Assembly: GCA_029844215.1 (NCBI GenBank) | Contig: JAQGDG010000263.1 | Span: 151,139-215,138 of the forward strand | DNA length: 64,000 nucleotides | Direction of reading: 5' to 3' | DNA from: Przewalskia tangutica | Taxonomy: Eukaryota > Streptophyta > Magnoliopsida > Solanales > Solanaceae | Shown: positions 47,076-59,372 of the stretch, one piece after another | Layout: the number at the start of each line of letters is the position of its first letter | Numbering within the stretch: position 1 is the stretch's first letter | Translations under genes and position numbers: made by a program | The notes under the pieces: generated by a model | The model's database searches: none | Seen by the model: the letters and a program-made list of their open reading frames with translations, nothing else | Told to the model about the DNA's origin: nothing

Positions 47076-47887
47076 GCGGTAGTGGCGGCTTTGATCATGT
47101 GATGATCTAGGCAGTTTCATAATCTGATTTATGACGCTTGTTGATGCGGTGGATTTTAGTAGTCGGCTATGCCTTCATACTTACCGTGCGGTTTTATTAT
47201 AACGCAGTGGGACACAGTGTTCATGTGTATCTCTGGGTGCTTTTATATATCATAGGCTGGCGGTGAGGAAGGTATTCGCGGGCATGATTGATGTTGTGGC
47301 GTGAGACCCGTATGTTTATATTTAGTGATGACTTTGAGGCGTGAGTCACGACTTGATATCTGCTTATTTATTGTGAGCGTAGTTTGGTTATCATACATGT
47401 CTCTGCTTTATATAGACTACTATGATTTCATTCTGATATTTTGATTTCACGTACTAAATTTTGTTATGCGGACCTCGCCCGAGAAGTGCGTTCATGCTGC
47501 GGTAAAGGTACACGATCGTTGATCCTCGCTCTTAGGGTCACGATTCAGCGTTTGGGAAGCTCCGTTCCTCGGAGGCTTATCTTGGTATAGTCCTGTTGTT
47601 GTAGGTGCTTACATTCGAGGGTATGGCGAAGCCACTGTCCGTCGTTGTTGTCATATCATTCGTAGAAGTGCATGTAATCTTGTTGTGGCGGGGTTTGTAA
47701 AGAAAGGATTAAAGCGTTCATTTTGAAAGAGTTGTTATTATTATTTATGCGAAAGGCAACTTTCTTCGAATATCGTGTCTCAATTTATCTTGTTTCATAT
47801 CTTGGTTATTTTATATTCCGATTACTCGATGTATGACTCTTTGGGGTGCGGGTAAGGCACGATCCACGGGCCGGGCAGGTCGTGACA

Positions 47888-50098
47888 ATCACAACAAGCA
47901 TAGGCAAGCTCAGCGTACTCGTAGTCTTTCATTTTATTATAACGAATAAGGTGTTAACCCCGAGGTACTACGTGCTTTAACTCTTTAAAAGATCCGTTTC
48001 TTTACTTAAAGTCACACGATACGTAGTATCGAAATAGAGTAACTATCTTTTAGAAAACCATAACAATTTCCATACCTTCTTTTAAACCAACTTAAGACAA
48101 AACCATGACTTCCGCACTAGCGAAAACACTTCAAATTCTCAAGTCTATCTCTTTTATAATTCAAGCTTCTTACTTTGGAATTTAGGAAAATCAAAACTTG
48201 TTATAATGTTCTTATTAAAGCAGTCATGATCTAGAAAATGTAATACAATTTTGTCTTATCTTAGCTTCTATGCAGATGGAGGTTTCTACAGGTTTTAATA
48301 ATAATTAATTGGTCGATACATTTTCCTTTATTAGCAGCTGATGGTTTGTTGATACTTATTCTCATTCCGAAATCAATATGACTTATTCCTTTTAAAACAC
48401 AATTACCCATTTCTCAAAAATGCGGTTTCACAACTTTTTAACACCAACCAAGTCATTTATAAGGCAAGTCTCTTATCTTTAAAAAGCCACAAACCATTTA
48501 TTTACCTACGTAAAGTTGTTATAACAAACTTCCATAAAGCCGTTATAACACTTTATGTTTTAAACCAACCAATTACAACTATAAACATTTATGAGACCAA
48601 GAGGGCTTATTCTTTAACACCCTAGTACCCATTACTAACGAATAGATTTTACTACTCTTTCCACACAATGAAGCCCTTTACACTTCATATCAAGTCAAGG
48701 CACGGAAATCAAATTCATTTAACAGCGTCGTCTACCGCACTATATATTTCACAAATAGTCATGCTCAAGAGGATAGGAAGAATCACATACCTCGCGACGA
48801 TTGTCGACAATTAGCAAAATGCTCCACGATACTATACCGCTTCAAGTAGGATCGCTACTCGTAGTACTTCAATCCTAATATGGTCGTAAAGCGTCTATCA
48901 ATCTCTAGCTTGAGCGTAGAATAAACTAAGTGCAAAGTCCTAAATTCTACGGAAAATCGGATGACACTTCCTTTGTTTTAACATACTTTGCCACCTTTTT
49001 CAAGGCGAATTCAATAACCAGCGCCATATTTAAGGCTCGATTAATTCAGCAAATACAAGGGGATTACCGCCTAACAATCGTGTAAAATTCCGCGATAATA
49101 CAAAATAAACCAATACTTTCCATGCCATTCTTGGCCAACAATATAACCAATCCTAAATCTTTTCCAATTATCTTTTCAATCCAAGTTATTTAGTATGACA
49201 TGTAATCAAGCGAAATCGATTAAAGCTACTACAATCCTCTAGTAGATAACATCGACGACTTTAGGTAACGACCAGTGTAATTCAAATTCAAATGACTCAA
49301 TCATGTCAATTTGGTTCTAGCCTTCAACAATCCATAGTACTTACCAATCTCTAATACATGCTTCACGTGGTCTAAATTAACTATAACAAGTATTAGAACT
49401 TATATCGAAGAAGGAAACTTTTACCTTTTGGAATAGCCCATAAAGCCCCTTTCTTCCACTTCTTTTCAGTCAAACTCGACCCCACGCTTCCCATAAGTTT
49501 ACCCACACTTTGCCTTCGCCACCGCTCAACAATTTCCTTAGGCTAGGTTTTCTTCAAAAATCTAGAGAGAAAGGGAGAGGGGTCCTTAGGAGGTTTCAGA
49601 TGAAATGGCCAAGTCTTCCAAGACTTGGCCTAAAATAGGACCCTTTTACGGTCAAAAGGATGGGAGGACACTTGTCACCCTCCCATGGCTTTAATCAAAA
49701 TATCCCTGTTTTCGCCCTTTCTGCGAGAAAAATCCGCCTTAGCGGCCCTCCGCGCGTGGCGCTCCGCTCGGAGAATAATTACTGCGTTCGCGCGCGCACG
49801 CGTCGGCGTGGCGCTGCAACCTCGATGAACCCCAATACAACGTGGCCGGCGCTGTGACCCTGAACCGAAACCACTATTTTGCACATTGCGCAGAACGCCA
49901 ACTTCCGTAACTTTCGACCCGATGTCCTATCGGCGAAGCGGTTTGTTGCGTTGGGAACTAGATTTAACGGACTACATAGGGCTTTTAAACACCTAACAAT
50001 ACTTAACAAGCTGGGGTACAACACTCCAAGGTAGACTGAAATCCGTCGACACGTGTTTGTCGACTTATCTTACTTTCTTGAATTTACGGGGTGTAACA
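47888..50098 (-). mobile_element. E8 3' LTR, first part (antisense, changes from A-like to C-like)
   Basis: Next to E9 the sequence is A-like (acaacaagcataggcaag, acgatacgtagtat). Toward its outer end it is C-like (aaggggattac, the complement of the C-type block, and ttacggggtgtaaca at the end). With 43369-44420 the LTR totals about 3.26 kb. The U3 part has a perfect 24-bp inverted repeat at 49607-49630. I could not find the usual TATA word. Confidence 0.8.
49607..49630. repeat. Perfect short inverted repeat in the E8 U3 region
   Basis: Two arms of 11 bp (ggccaagtctt and its complement) are separated by two bases. It lies about 470 bp from the LTR start, where E3 and E7 have their TATA boxes. 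Confidence 0.8.
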
Positions 50099-50829
50099 TT
50101 CTCCCCATAGAAACATTCATCCGAATGTTCCTTCTAAGTCTCCAAAAGCCTTGGCTGGTGTAGTCTTCACTACTACACCCACAAAATCAATTATGCCTCC
50201 CATGGCCATAATATCACACATGCGCAAAACTCCCATCCATGCCAACGAGGATATCACCTCTAACGTGCATAACATCACTATTTTCTCCACCCCCGGTTTA
50301 AAGGATACTCTCGCCATATCCTTACTTCACCAAAAGATCTCTTCCATTCTCTTAACACCCGTTCGCTTCTCTCCTTACTCGTCGTACCCTCCTCGTACAC
50401 CTGAACTCTTTCTATTATACATACCACAATTTAGTCGCCGCTTCAGTTTTCCCCAACCTTGGAGTCACTACCTCCAAACTTGGTCATCTTCCTAATCCAC
50501 GTCATGAAGGCTACCGCTTCCATCTCACACTACCTATGGAATTATCCCACAATGTATTTCACGCATACCAAGCACTTCAACAAAGACCAACCGTAAATCT
50601 TTTATCCAAGACGGCCTTACATCTAGGTTTCAATTGTTATAAATTCTAAGGTTCAAAATTTTCTCATCCCCAGAATTACCCTTTTCACTAACCAGGTTTC
50701 TAAATCACATATTAACACCAAGCTATCCGAACATAAAACTTAACACATCACCATAACATCAATGCCTACTAGTCTCTAGAGGGTTAAGAATATACCTGTA
50801 ACTATTGCTTCACTTTCCCTTTTGTCGTT
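50099..50829 (-). other. Post-gag region of E8
   Basis: This 731-bp tail lies between the gag stop and the LTR, with ttctcccc (PPT complement) at the LTR edge. A minus-strand open frame of 66 codons (50117-50317, starting MARVSFKPGVEKIVMLCTLE) ends just before the PPT. Worn counterparts of this frame occur in E4 and E11 (the VCDVRGVSRGLDIS-like stretch). It might be a last trace of the pol C terminus, but I cannot name a domain. Confidence 0.62.
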
Positions 50830-51989
50830 CTAATCATGTTCCTTCCCTTCACGGCGCACAAAAGAAGGAGATGAACCAGTCACTGATCCCGAAGGCTGAG
50901 TCTCTACATCCGCGCTACCTTTGGTTGGACAATTTCTCACAAAAATGGCCCTGTTGGCCGCATGTAAAACAAACTCCCATACTAGCACGACACTCCCCAT
51001 CATGGAGCCTACCACAATGGCCACAACGAGGTAGGGGTGGTCCCATCTGACTAACATCCTTGTTTCCCCAAAAACCTGAAACCTTGGAGCCCTGACCTGC
51101 TCCTGAATCTCCCGAACGTCCTAAAGACTGTGGTGGAGCACTCCGTACTGGCGGAGGCGCATAACTAGTCTGCTTGAAATTTGCCTACCTCGAGGTCACG
51201 GAGGACCCTGCTCTGGCCTCTTACTGGCGATCTTGGTTATTCCGCGACCTCTGCGTTCGCCGGTCTGCTGCTGCGCATAGGCCTGGATGCGGGCAATGTC
51301 CATGCCCGACTGAAGAGCTACTCCTGTGCATCCCTCCGCTAAATAATCATCGAGCCCTGTGACATAACGGTGCACTCTATCCTCCATGTCTGCCACTAAA
51401 GCGGGGACATACCGGGCCAACGAGTCAAACTCTACATTGTACTCGAGCGATCCGCGGTTACCTCGACATCAAAAATCTATCTGCCGGGCTCTCTCCGCTG
51501 CGAGGGCAAGAAATGTGCAAGAAATGCCTCGAGAACTTCGCCCCAACCAGTGGAGTGCATGCTCCCCGGGACAGCTCGTGAATCAAACGATCATTGCGGT
51601 ATCACGCGGCCGTCACGAACCTAAGACCACCGACTCGGTCTCCGAAGCCTTTATCATTCTCATGATCCGCTGTAACTGTCGGATGAACTCCTGCGGATCA
51701 TCCTCAGGCCTCGACCCGTAGAACTCAGGTGGGCTGCAACTCATAAAATCCCGTAGTCTCAAACTATCTGACCTCGGGTGAACCACGGGTACTCTGGGCT
51801 GAGGCTGCGCATCCGGCCTATCCTCGTGTCTCGCCACGATCACGGCTATCGCGGGTCATCTCGCGTAACCCGTCTACGCGGTGTGGGGTGGAGGCTCGGT
51901 GTCGTGGTCTCGGTAGAGGCGGTTGTTGCTCTACTCGCGACTCATCTGCGGCGCGCCGCCACGGGCCTGGTTGCACTGCGTGGAGGCAT
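50830..51989 (-). pseudogene. gag: gag-like gene of E8, best preserved copy but still frameshifted
   Basis: The start is at 51987-51989 and the stop at 50830-50832. One open piece (51613-51843) reads through SPPEFYGSRPEDDPQEFIRQ and continues LQRIMRMIKASETESVVLGS, the front of the capsid domain. A second (51196-51420) holds ADMEDRVHRYVTGLDDYLAE and SGMDIARIQAYAQQQTGERR. The C-terminal piece (50830-51057) has a nucleocapsid knuckle remnant, HAANRAIFVRNCPTKG, and ends EGKEHD. Typical length for this gag is near 390 codons, and the span of 1160 bp agrees. At least two frameshifts separate the pieces. No pol follows. Confidence 0.83.
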
Positions 51990-52170
51990 CAACGGTATAC
52001 AAAGAATACGTCGGAGGAGTCGACTTATAACATAGCTCTAAGGCACGATCTCGAGTGAGAAGAATGAAACCAATCCTAAATATCCTATGGCCTCCGATTA
52101 TAGATGTGGTGCGCAACACAGATAATCGAGACTTACTAGATGCGATGCGTAGACTTTACGAGGACTAAGC

Positions 52171-52181
52171 GCTCGATACCA
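52171..52181 (-). promoter_or_regulatory. Primer-binding site, tRNA-iMet type (E8)
   Basis: Plus-strand gctcgatacca, five bases from the LTR at 52186, again with CTG reduced to CG. Confidence 0.82.
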
Positions 52182-52185
52182 CTTT

Positions 52186-52219
52186 TGTCACGACCCGACC
52201 TCGGGCGTGGTGTGCCTCT
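52186..52219 (-). mobile_element. E8 5' LTR, terminal 34 bp only (cut by E10)
   Basis: The LTR begins tgtcacgacccgacc and after 34 bp is interrupted by E10. The rest should lie to the right of the window, beyond E10 and E11. Confidence 0.8.
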
Positions 52220-52752
52220 TGATCTTGCGAAAGATGCACACACTTAAGCGCCAAGTGCGTTATCGACAAGTAATATAGTCATAGCGAGGCCGAATATCGT
52301 CGCGAGGATTAGGGTTCAAGTACCCACTATCTATCTTTTGGTATCTATTTGGTAAATTGATATTTGATTTTGTGGTTTATAACTACGAATTATAAAGACT
52401 AATTTAACTAATAAGTTTACTTGGTTGTGATGAGAATAGGGCTTCCGTCTCCTCGCTATCGACATGTTACTTATTAATGCAATAACATAGTGTTCTTCTT
52501 TTGGAGAAAGCGGGTTCGCTAAATCGTTTTATACTCCGTTAGGGTTATATAAATACTCGACCGATGTGCACCTTACCTACCTTTCGGTGATAAGGATAAC
52601 TCTATAGGAGGATTAAGACTAAGAACCTAGTTAGCAATCGCGCACAATAAGTAAAATTAGGGTTGTTAAGCCTCTAGATTAACGCTTCGTAAATAATTGA
52701 GGTATTTTCATCCCCGATCGAGAATGTCTACCCAACTTACAACATATTCACA
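52220..52752 (-). mobile_element. E10 3' LTR (533 bp)
   Basis: Its first 410 bp repeat, with few changes, at 56090-56496. The edges fit LTR rules: TGAT start on the plus strand, and ttcaca end at 52752 next to a pyrimidine run (52753-52764, the complement of a polypurine tract). A TATA-like ttatataaata lies at 52545-52555. The LTR is unrelated to A, C and D types. Confidence 0.82.
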
Positions 52753-55700
52753 ATCCCTCCTTTTGGTCGATTAGAAATCATATAGTGATAATTAGTTGTC
52801 AATTAACTACCAAGCATTGATTCAATTATTGGATAGATCTCAGAAGAAGAAGAATAACCATAAGCGTCGTTAAATCATAACATAAGTTTCTAGAGATTGA
52901 CATGGAAAGCCACATAAGAGAATTGGTTCCTAGTCATTGATATGACAGAACTAATTCAAAGTTCATCATACAAAAGCTGAAATAAAGAAAAGAAAGAAAA
53001 TACTTAAGAATGAGTCTCGAAGCCAAGCATCGAGGTTGTGTTGTGGAATATTTACAAGATGGATTGGTGGAAGGATGAATGTAGAATGGTGAATGGTTGA
53101 ATGAAGAATGAATAATTCTTCTAATGATGTAAGTATTTATAGCCAAAGAATCCTTTTGGTGAAGGGTTAGGGATTTTGTAGGTAGGAAAAGTTATTAGAA
53201 TCCTTTTAGGTAAGGGTTTTAAGGTAGGAAAAGTTATCCACTTTAGGAAGGAAAAGTTATCCCTTTAGGATTACGAAAACAAGTCAAATTCGGCCCTTGA
53301 CCATAATTCCCGTCGTGCGCGCGGCCAGTATGGCGCGGCATTTGAAGATCGACAACTTTCGGACTTTTAGCATATTGGTATGCGGCTGCTTGGCCTAGCG
53401 GCTTGGTGGCGTTTTTAGCGGTCCGTTTTAAATCGTCATTTTTAAATCGGACTTACGTGCGTCTCCTCTAATTTCGAACTTCTTAGACTTTATTTCTTGG
53501 CCCTTTTAGTGTGCAATTCCATCTCTTTTATGCTCATTTCATCTCCTTTTCGTCATTTCTCCATTTTGACCATGTGACACAAAAGAAAGGAAAACGACCC
53601 TAATCTTGTACTAAACATAAATGAAATGAGTAAAATACTAACTAAAAATGACTCAAAAGTGTATAAAATACAGATCAAATACCCCAAACTTAACCTTTGC
53701 TCGCCCTCGAGCAAAGATAGAAAAGAAAGAAATAAAGACTCGAAACAAAAAATAAAGACTATGACATTGATCACTTTTGTTGCATTTAGTGTTATCTAGA
53801 AAAACATGAAGGTTAGCGAGAATAATATGCGAGGAACATGTAGCATGAAATTTTTGACTGCTAAACACGTTGAGCTAGATATTTAGCAAACTCGTATTTA
53901 TCATGCTTTAATGGAAGTCGATATACTAAATCATGCATATAAATTCAAAATCCTATGGCATGCTTACTTGCTATTCTCCACTAATCACGGATATGCATAA
54001 AAGAGATCTTCAGGACTTTAAGGGTTGTAATGTAGGCTTAGGTAGGGGTTGGTAAAAATAGGCATTTAGGCTCATTTTGTGTACCATAAGCTCTTTAGCT
54101 TTTCAGTATTTCCCTTTTCTTTTTGTTCTTTTCTTCACTTCAATTCTATCTTTTTCCCTCTTTTGTTTTGGGAGAATGAAGAGTATTATAATAACAAGCA
54201 CCGAACTTAGGCTTTTGCCTCTTTCTTATTACTTTTTTATTGGGGTGCAACAAGCTCATTCACTCTTTTTGTCTCTTTTTTAACACAATTAATTCCACTA
54301 CTTCACATTTTTACTTATGGCACAATCTGTGGGAATATAGGGTGTCAAAGAAGAAGTTTCAATTTTTAGGCTCGATAGTGACTAGAGATACTTTTAAAGT
54401 TCGGGGTGAAAAGAGTGGTAAGAATTGGCTATCAAAGAAATGTGAGTCATCTCCTAACATGCATATCTAACTATTTAGCCTCAAATAGCAAGCAATCATA
54501 ACACATAGGTTTTCATAATTTAGCATGCCTGATTTAGCGAAACTCGAATAGGCAGATTTTTGTGAGTTTTTGGCATATCTAACCTAGGTGTTTAGATAGT
54601 TGCTTCTAATTCCATTACATTATTCACCTTCCTTCACTAGGTGTTTCCAGCAACTACTGACATACATGATATTTGTGAGCAATTATGACTTAAAAGAAAA
54701 AAAAATTGTGACTCAAAAATAAACACAAAACAAATAAAAAAACTTAGCGAAACATAACAAGACCTGAAATAAAACACCCCCGAACTTAAATCACACATTG
54801 TCCCCAATGTGTGCAAGACTCAAAGAAAATAAAGAAAAGGACAACTTCGACACAACACAGGTCATGCGGAGTCTAGGAGGAAAAATTGCGGAATTTGCGG
54901 AAATATGGCTCTCGGAAGTTGGGCGCCTTGCTACTGCTAATCTTGTGGCTCTTACGAAGTGCGGCGCGCGGCCAGTTCTGGCGCGTGCGCGGCTTTTCTT
55001 TTTTTGACGTTTTGCTCTTTTTCCTCGGTTTTAGCTTTGATCCACTGTCATCCAACAACACAAAACAAGAACCCAGAGCGTGAGGCTGTTGAAGACAAAA
55101 TAAAATAAAATAAAACAGAAATTAAAATAACATAATTAAAAACATTGGGTTGCCTCCGACAATGTTGTCTTTAACGTCTTTTAGCGGACACAATTAACCT
55201 TTACAGTGCCCATTGGATCATACAGGCTTGCAATCCGTAGAGTTATTGTTGCGACTCTCGTTCAACTACAATAATTGCTTCAAACAAGGGCCTCAAATAT
55301 CGATTATCCCAGTACACAAGGCATGCTTGTCGTTTAGGCTCTCTCTCTAATGTAGGGATCGGTGAGATTCCCAACATCTCTCAACTCTACAGGGGTGCCC
55401 TTGATGGTATGGACTTCTGTTTGAGGGTCGACATTGTATTTGGTGGTGTTTCTTACGCAATAGGCACGAGAAAAAGATTTTCCAAGGAATCGAAGGTGAA
55501 TAATTGGATCTCTGCAATCTTTTCTTTCTCTACACCAACTATCTGCTTGATTCCTCGATAGTTGGGTGTGGTTGGGCTCCTCGATTTGCTTGCCATCTCC
55601 ATGAGTGCAGATTGTTTTTCTTGCATTTATTTGTTCAAAATGATTGCGAGTTCCTGATTGCGGTTCCGACTTTACGAGGACTCTCTTGTCTCGGCCATAA

Positions 55701-56065
55701 GTGGGCTTTGTCACTTGGCGAACATAAGTATGTCTGCCTGCAACTCATTTCGATCTTCCTCTGACATATGTGGGTTAAGCTGCTGTTGATGACTCCACTG
55801 TCTCTGATAGTAGTAGTCCATGTGCTGATTATATATATTTTATTTTATTTTTCGTTTTTTTTTTTACCGAATTTAACCTGCAAAATAAGACAAACAAAAA
55901 AAAAGGTGATAAAAAGATGCTCGCAGAACAAGTTAGAAACTTGTTCTTGGAGCCAAAAAATAAAAATAAAAATAAATAAATAAAATAAAAAATAAAATAA
56001 AAAAACAGAAATAAAAACAAATTAGAAATTAAAAATAGATAAAATTGATATTGAACTATGCCTAA
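52753..56065 (-). mobile_element. E10 internal region (no recognised gene)
   Basis: These 3.3 kb hold only short open frames. The longest on the element's strand is 126 codons (55334-55714), about 0.35 kb from the primer site where gag would start; it has no motif I know. AT-rich low-complexity runs stand near 54690-54740, 55090-55140 and 55950-56035. The absence of pol suggests a non-autonomous (LARD-like) element. The tRNA-Asp primer site hints at an Athila/Tat-type ancestor, but this is inference. Confidence 0.65.
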
Positions 56066-56083
56066 TCCCCGGTAACGGCGCCA
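56066..56083 (-). promoter_or_regulatory. Primer-binding site, tRNA-Asp type (E10)
   Basis: Plus-strand tccccggtaacggcgcca equals the 3' end of plant tRNA-Asp (TCCCCGGCAACGGCGCCA) with one change. It lies six bases from the LTR. The E1-E8 and E11 elements use initiator Met instead. Confidence 0.88.
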
Positions 56084-56089
56084 AAAACT

Positions 56090-56496
56090 TGATGTGCGAA
56101 AGATGCGCGCATTAGCGCAAGTGCGTTATCGTGACAAGTAATATAGTCTTAGCAAGACCTAATATCGTCCACAAGGATTAGGGTTCAAGTACCAACTATC
56201 TATCTTTTCGTATCTATTTGGTAAATTGATATTTGATTTTGTGGTTTATAACTCACAATTATAAAGACTAATTTAACTAATGAGTTTACTTGATTGTGAT
56301 GAGAATAGGGCTTCCGTCTCACCAGTATCATTTATGTTACTTATTAATGCAATAACTTATGGTCTTCTTCTTTTGGAGAAAGCGGAGTTAACTAAATCGT
56401 TTTATACTCCGTTAGGGTTATATAAACACTCGACTGATGTGCGCCTTACTGCCTTTGGTGATAAGGATAACTCTATAGGAGGATTAAGACTAAGAA
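56090..56496 (-). mobile_element. E10 5' LTR, truncated by E11
   Basis: The LTR copy starts tgatgtgcgaaagatg and breaks off at aagactaagaa, 126 bp before its expected end, where the E11 LTR begins. Over the shared 407 bp it matches 52220-52629 closely. The missing end should lie beyond E11. Confidence 0.82.
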
Positions 56497-57134
56497 TGTC
56501 ACGACCGAACCGGGCGTGGGTGCCTACCGGGCACCACTAGTGATACAACATCGAGAGAAAATCAGCGGAAATAAAAACATGAACATGAATTAAGAGAAAA
56601 GATAAATAAGCAGGCCAACCAAAGCGATTTGCCTTCGTCGTATATACATAAATACCGACAGTTATCCTTTTTACAAACCACACTTGTGATTCTGAGACCT
56701 CTAAGATTTTTACAACGGCTATGGCCAGACGGGGCCCGCCATACCACGAATGTATAAGAATCTGGACTCGGGTAACATACCAAAGATAAGCCTCGAAGGC
56801 AGACTTCCAATCTGGCCGAAAGGTGATCTAAGCGAGGATCGGCGGCCGATGTACCTTTTACTGCGGCATGAGCGCGGCCGAAGGAGAGTCGATCTGTGGT
56901 ACAGTATGTGAAGCGTAAAATCACGTAAATGAAATCATAATAGTCTATATAAAGCGGGAGACATGTATGATAACCAAACTACGATTCCTGACATAGAAGC
57001 GATCATGTCAAGTCGAGGACTCGCGCCAGAAGTCATCCACCGTGCGTGGAACTTCTTCCTCAGCTGCCGGCGATCTAGGTACAAATCATGTGATCGTATA
57101 ACGGTCTCGGCCCGTCTTATGGACCCGATATAGA

Positions 57135-57485
57135 AAGCGTGTGGAATACATTCCGGATGAACGGTGATCGATGAAATACATTCCGGATGAGCCGGTAGTC
57201 AGTGATATACATTCGGATGAGCCGTGATCAGTGAAATACATTCCGGATGAGCCGGTAATCAAGTGAAATACATTCGGATGAGCCGGTAATCAAGTGAAAT
57301 ACATTCGGATGAGCCGTGTAATCAAGTGAAATACATTCGGATGAGCCGGTAGTCGAGTGAAATACATTCCGGATGAGCCGTGGTCGAGTGAAATACATTC
57401 GGATGAGCCGGTAGTCAAGTGAAATACATTCGGACGAACGGTAGTCAAGTGAAATACATTCGGATGAGCGGTGATCGAGTAGAAC
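57135..57485 (-). repeat. LTR minisatellite, about 31-bp unit (E11 3' LTR)
   Basis: About eleven units have the word gaaatacattcggatgagcc, followed by ggt(a/g)(a/g)tc(a/g)a(g)t. The array is longer than in E1 and E4. Confidence 0.92.
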
Positions 57486-59363
57486 CACGATACTTGCGCA
57501 ACAAGGCTATCACCGTAACATGGTCAAGTTTCATAACAACAAGCGTAAGCGAGTTACCCTGACTCAAGGTACTTTCATTTTATGTCAAAGTCGGATTTTA
57601 ACCTAAAGTACTCGTCAGTTAAATTCCTTTTAAGATCCATTTCTTTTACAAAGGTCACGATACGTAGTATAAAATTGGTGACTAACGTTGTTAAGTAAAC
57701 CAAAATGCTTTCCTTTGTAAAATCAAGTAACAACCTTATTTTCCAAGCGTTCAAGTTTGCCTAATTTCGAATGCTCGAGTTTCTCATTTTAGAAAAAGGT
57801 TTAGTAGTTCATAGTTTTAAATCCTTTAAAACATAATTCTCACTTTAAGCGTTTTGAGAAACCTATGTCTTATAAGTGAGTAGGTTATTCTTGTTTATAA
57901 TCAATCTTATTAAGCGACCGTGATCTAGGAAATGTCATTTTGTCTCATGCTTAGCTTATGCGGATGGAAGTTTCTCTTGGTTTTAGTAATACTAAATCTG
58001 TCCAAAACATTTCCTTTTATTAACTGCGGTGGTTTGTCGATACATTCGATTTAGAAATCGATAAAACATTTTTAAGCGTTATACCTAACTTCCCATAAAG
58101 CTAGTATAACTCTTAAGTTTCAAAACCAAGTATTACTTCTTCTCTCAAAATGATTCAAAAATCTTTTGAAATACTTCAAGTTCTTTATTATCACATAGCT
58201 TGACCAGGTTATAGTTCAAATCGATTTACCTCTTAAAAACCACAGTACTTTCTTACCTACGTAAAGTGTTATAACCAACTTCCGTAAAGCGTTATAACAA
58301 CATGTTTCAAATAATCAAATCATTAAACATATGTCGTCTGCGTACTACATAGTTATACACGTATCATGCTACAGAGATAGGAAGAGGTTCGCATGCCTCG
58401 CGGCGATTATCGACTAATAGCAAAGCGCTCCAGTACCTCAGCGTCGGCTCTCTCGATCAGCGGATCGCTCCACACGTAGTACTACAACTTATAGAGGCCA
58501 CGGCGCCTATTAATATCTTTAGATCGGCGTAGAATATTCTCTGAGAAAATTGGCGGCATCTACCACATGACAGCGTAAATCTCCTCTCTATCAGTAGGCT
58601 ACCAAGCGACGAGGTTAACACGTCTAACGGGCGTGTACAATTCTACTACGGTAATGTTACCTGAAGTCTCATGTCTGATCTATGTAATTCTGATTCGATT
58701 CTCTTCTTTAAATTCGGGCTTAAGTCGCAAGACATTCTGCGTAAGTATTGTCGGGCTTAAGTCGAAAGACATTGCGTAAGTATTATTGAGCTTAAGTCAA
58801 AAGACATTGCCGCACAACTATGTTCAGTTCTATATATAGTATACTTAACTATATACTCTGACATGTAATTTCCAATTACAATGAAGATCGAATGTTTACC
58901 TCGATAAGCCCAAAATTATCAGAGTTTATATGTCGATCTGAACAACGTTTAGCTCTACTCAGGCGCTCAATCCGTTCAACCAACCCTTAGAAGTTCTAAC
59001 CAACTTCTACTTATGACTTCAACTACGGGTGAAGATTTACTTAGGGTTTCGTTTTTGTGGTGAGGAAGTATAATTGTATTTTAGGCTTTTGTAAAAGTGT
59101 AATCTTGGGAATACTACAAGGTATTTGGGCGAGTATTTGGGCATTATAACAATACTTGGAAGTATTTCTATACCACAAAAAGGAGGGTATTTATACGAGA
59201 CAACTAGGCTGGGGTACCCGGCAAAAACACCATGAGGGGGAGGTGGCTCTCGGCGAGGGCTCTGAAGGGGAGGGGTGTGGTGGGCCAGCTCGAGGAGAGG
59301 AGTATTTTGAGACTTAGTTAGATTGCTCAAGTTTTGGATGAAGAAAGTCTTCAACTAGAAGGG

Positions 59364-59372
59364 TATTTATAG
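59364..59372 (-). promoter_or_regulatory. LTR TATA box (E11 3' LTR)
   Basis: Minus-strand ctataaata, 401 bp from the LTR start at 59773. Confidence 0.72.

Larger units (their letters stand above)
44421..47887 (+). mobile_element. E9 solo LTR (A-type, 3467 bp, forward)
   Basis: A complete LTR from tgttataccgtatttcc to gtcgtgaca has no internal region or partner. The flanks are atcagc on the left (44415-44420) and atcac on the right (47888-47892). The unbroken sequence in E4 and E11 has ggctatcaccg here, so a 5-bp target duplication ATCAC with one altered base is likely. It has a TATA box at 44812-44820, the conserved core near 46190-46260 and a minisatellite of the E5 type. Confidence 0.88.

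Noticed and set aside
49660..49884. GC-rich stretch with overlapping open frames on both strands near 49.7-50.0 kb
   Set aside because: It lies in U3 of the E8 LTR, the frames are short and overlap, and no protein motif is present.
54670..54740. A-rich run as a possible polyadenylation tail of a LINE or processed gene
   Set aside because: It is one of several AT-rich low-complexity runs within E10, with no target duplication or reverse transcriptase nearby.
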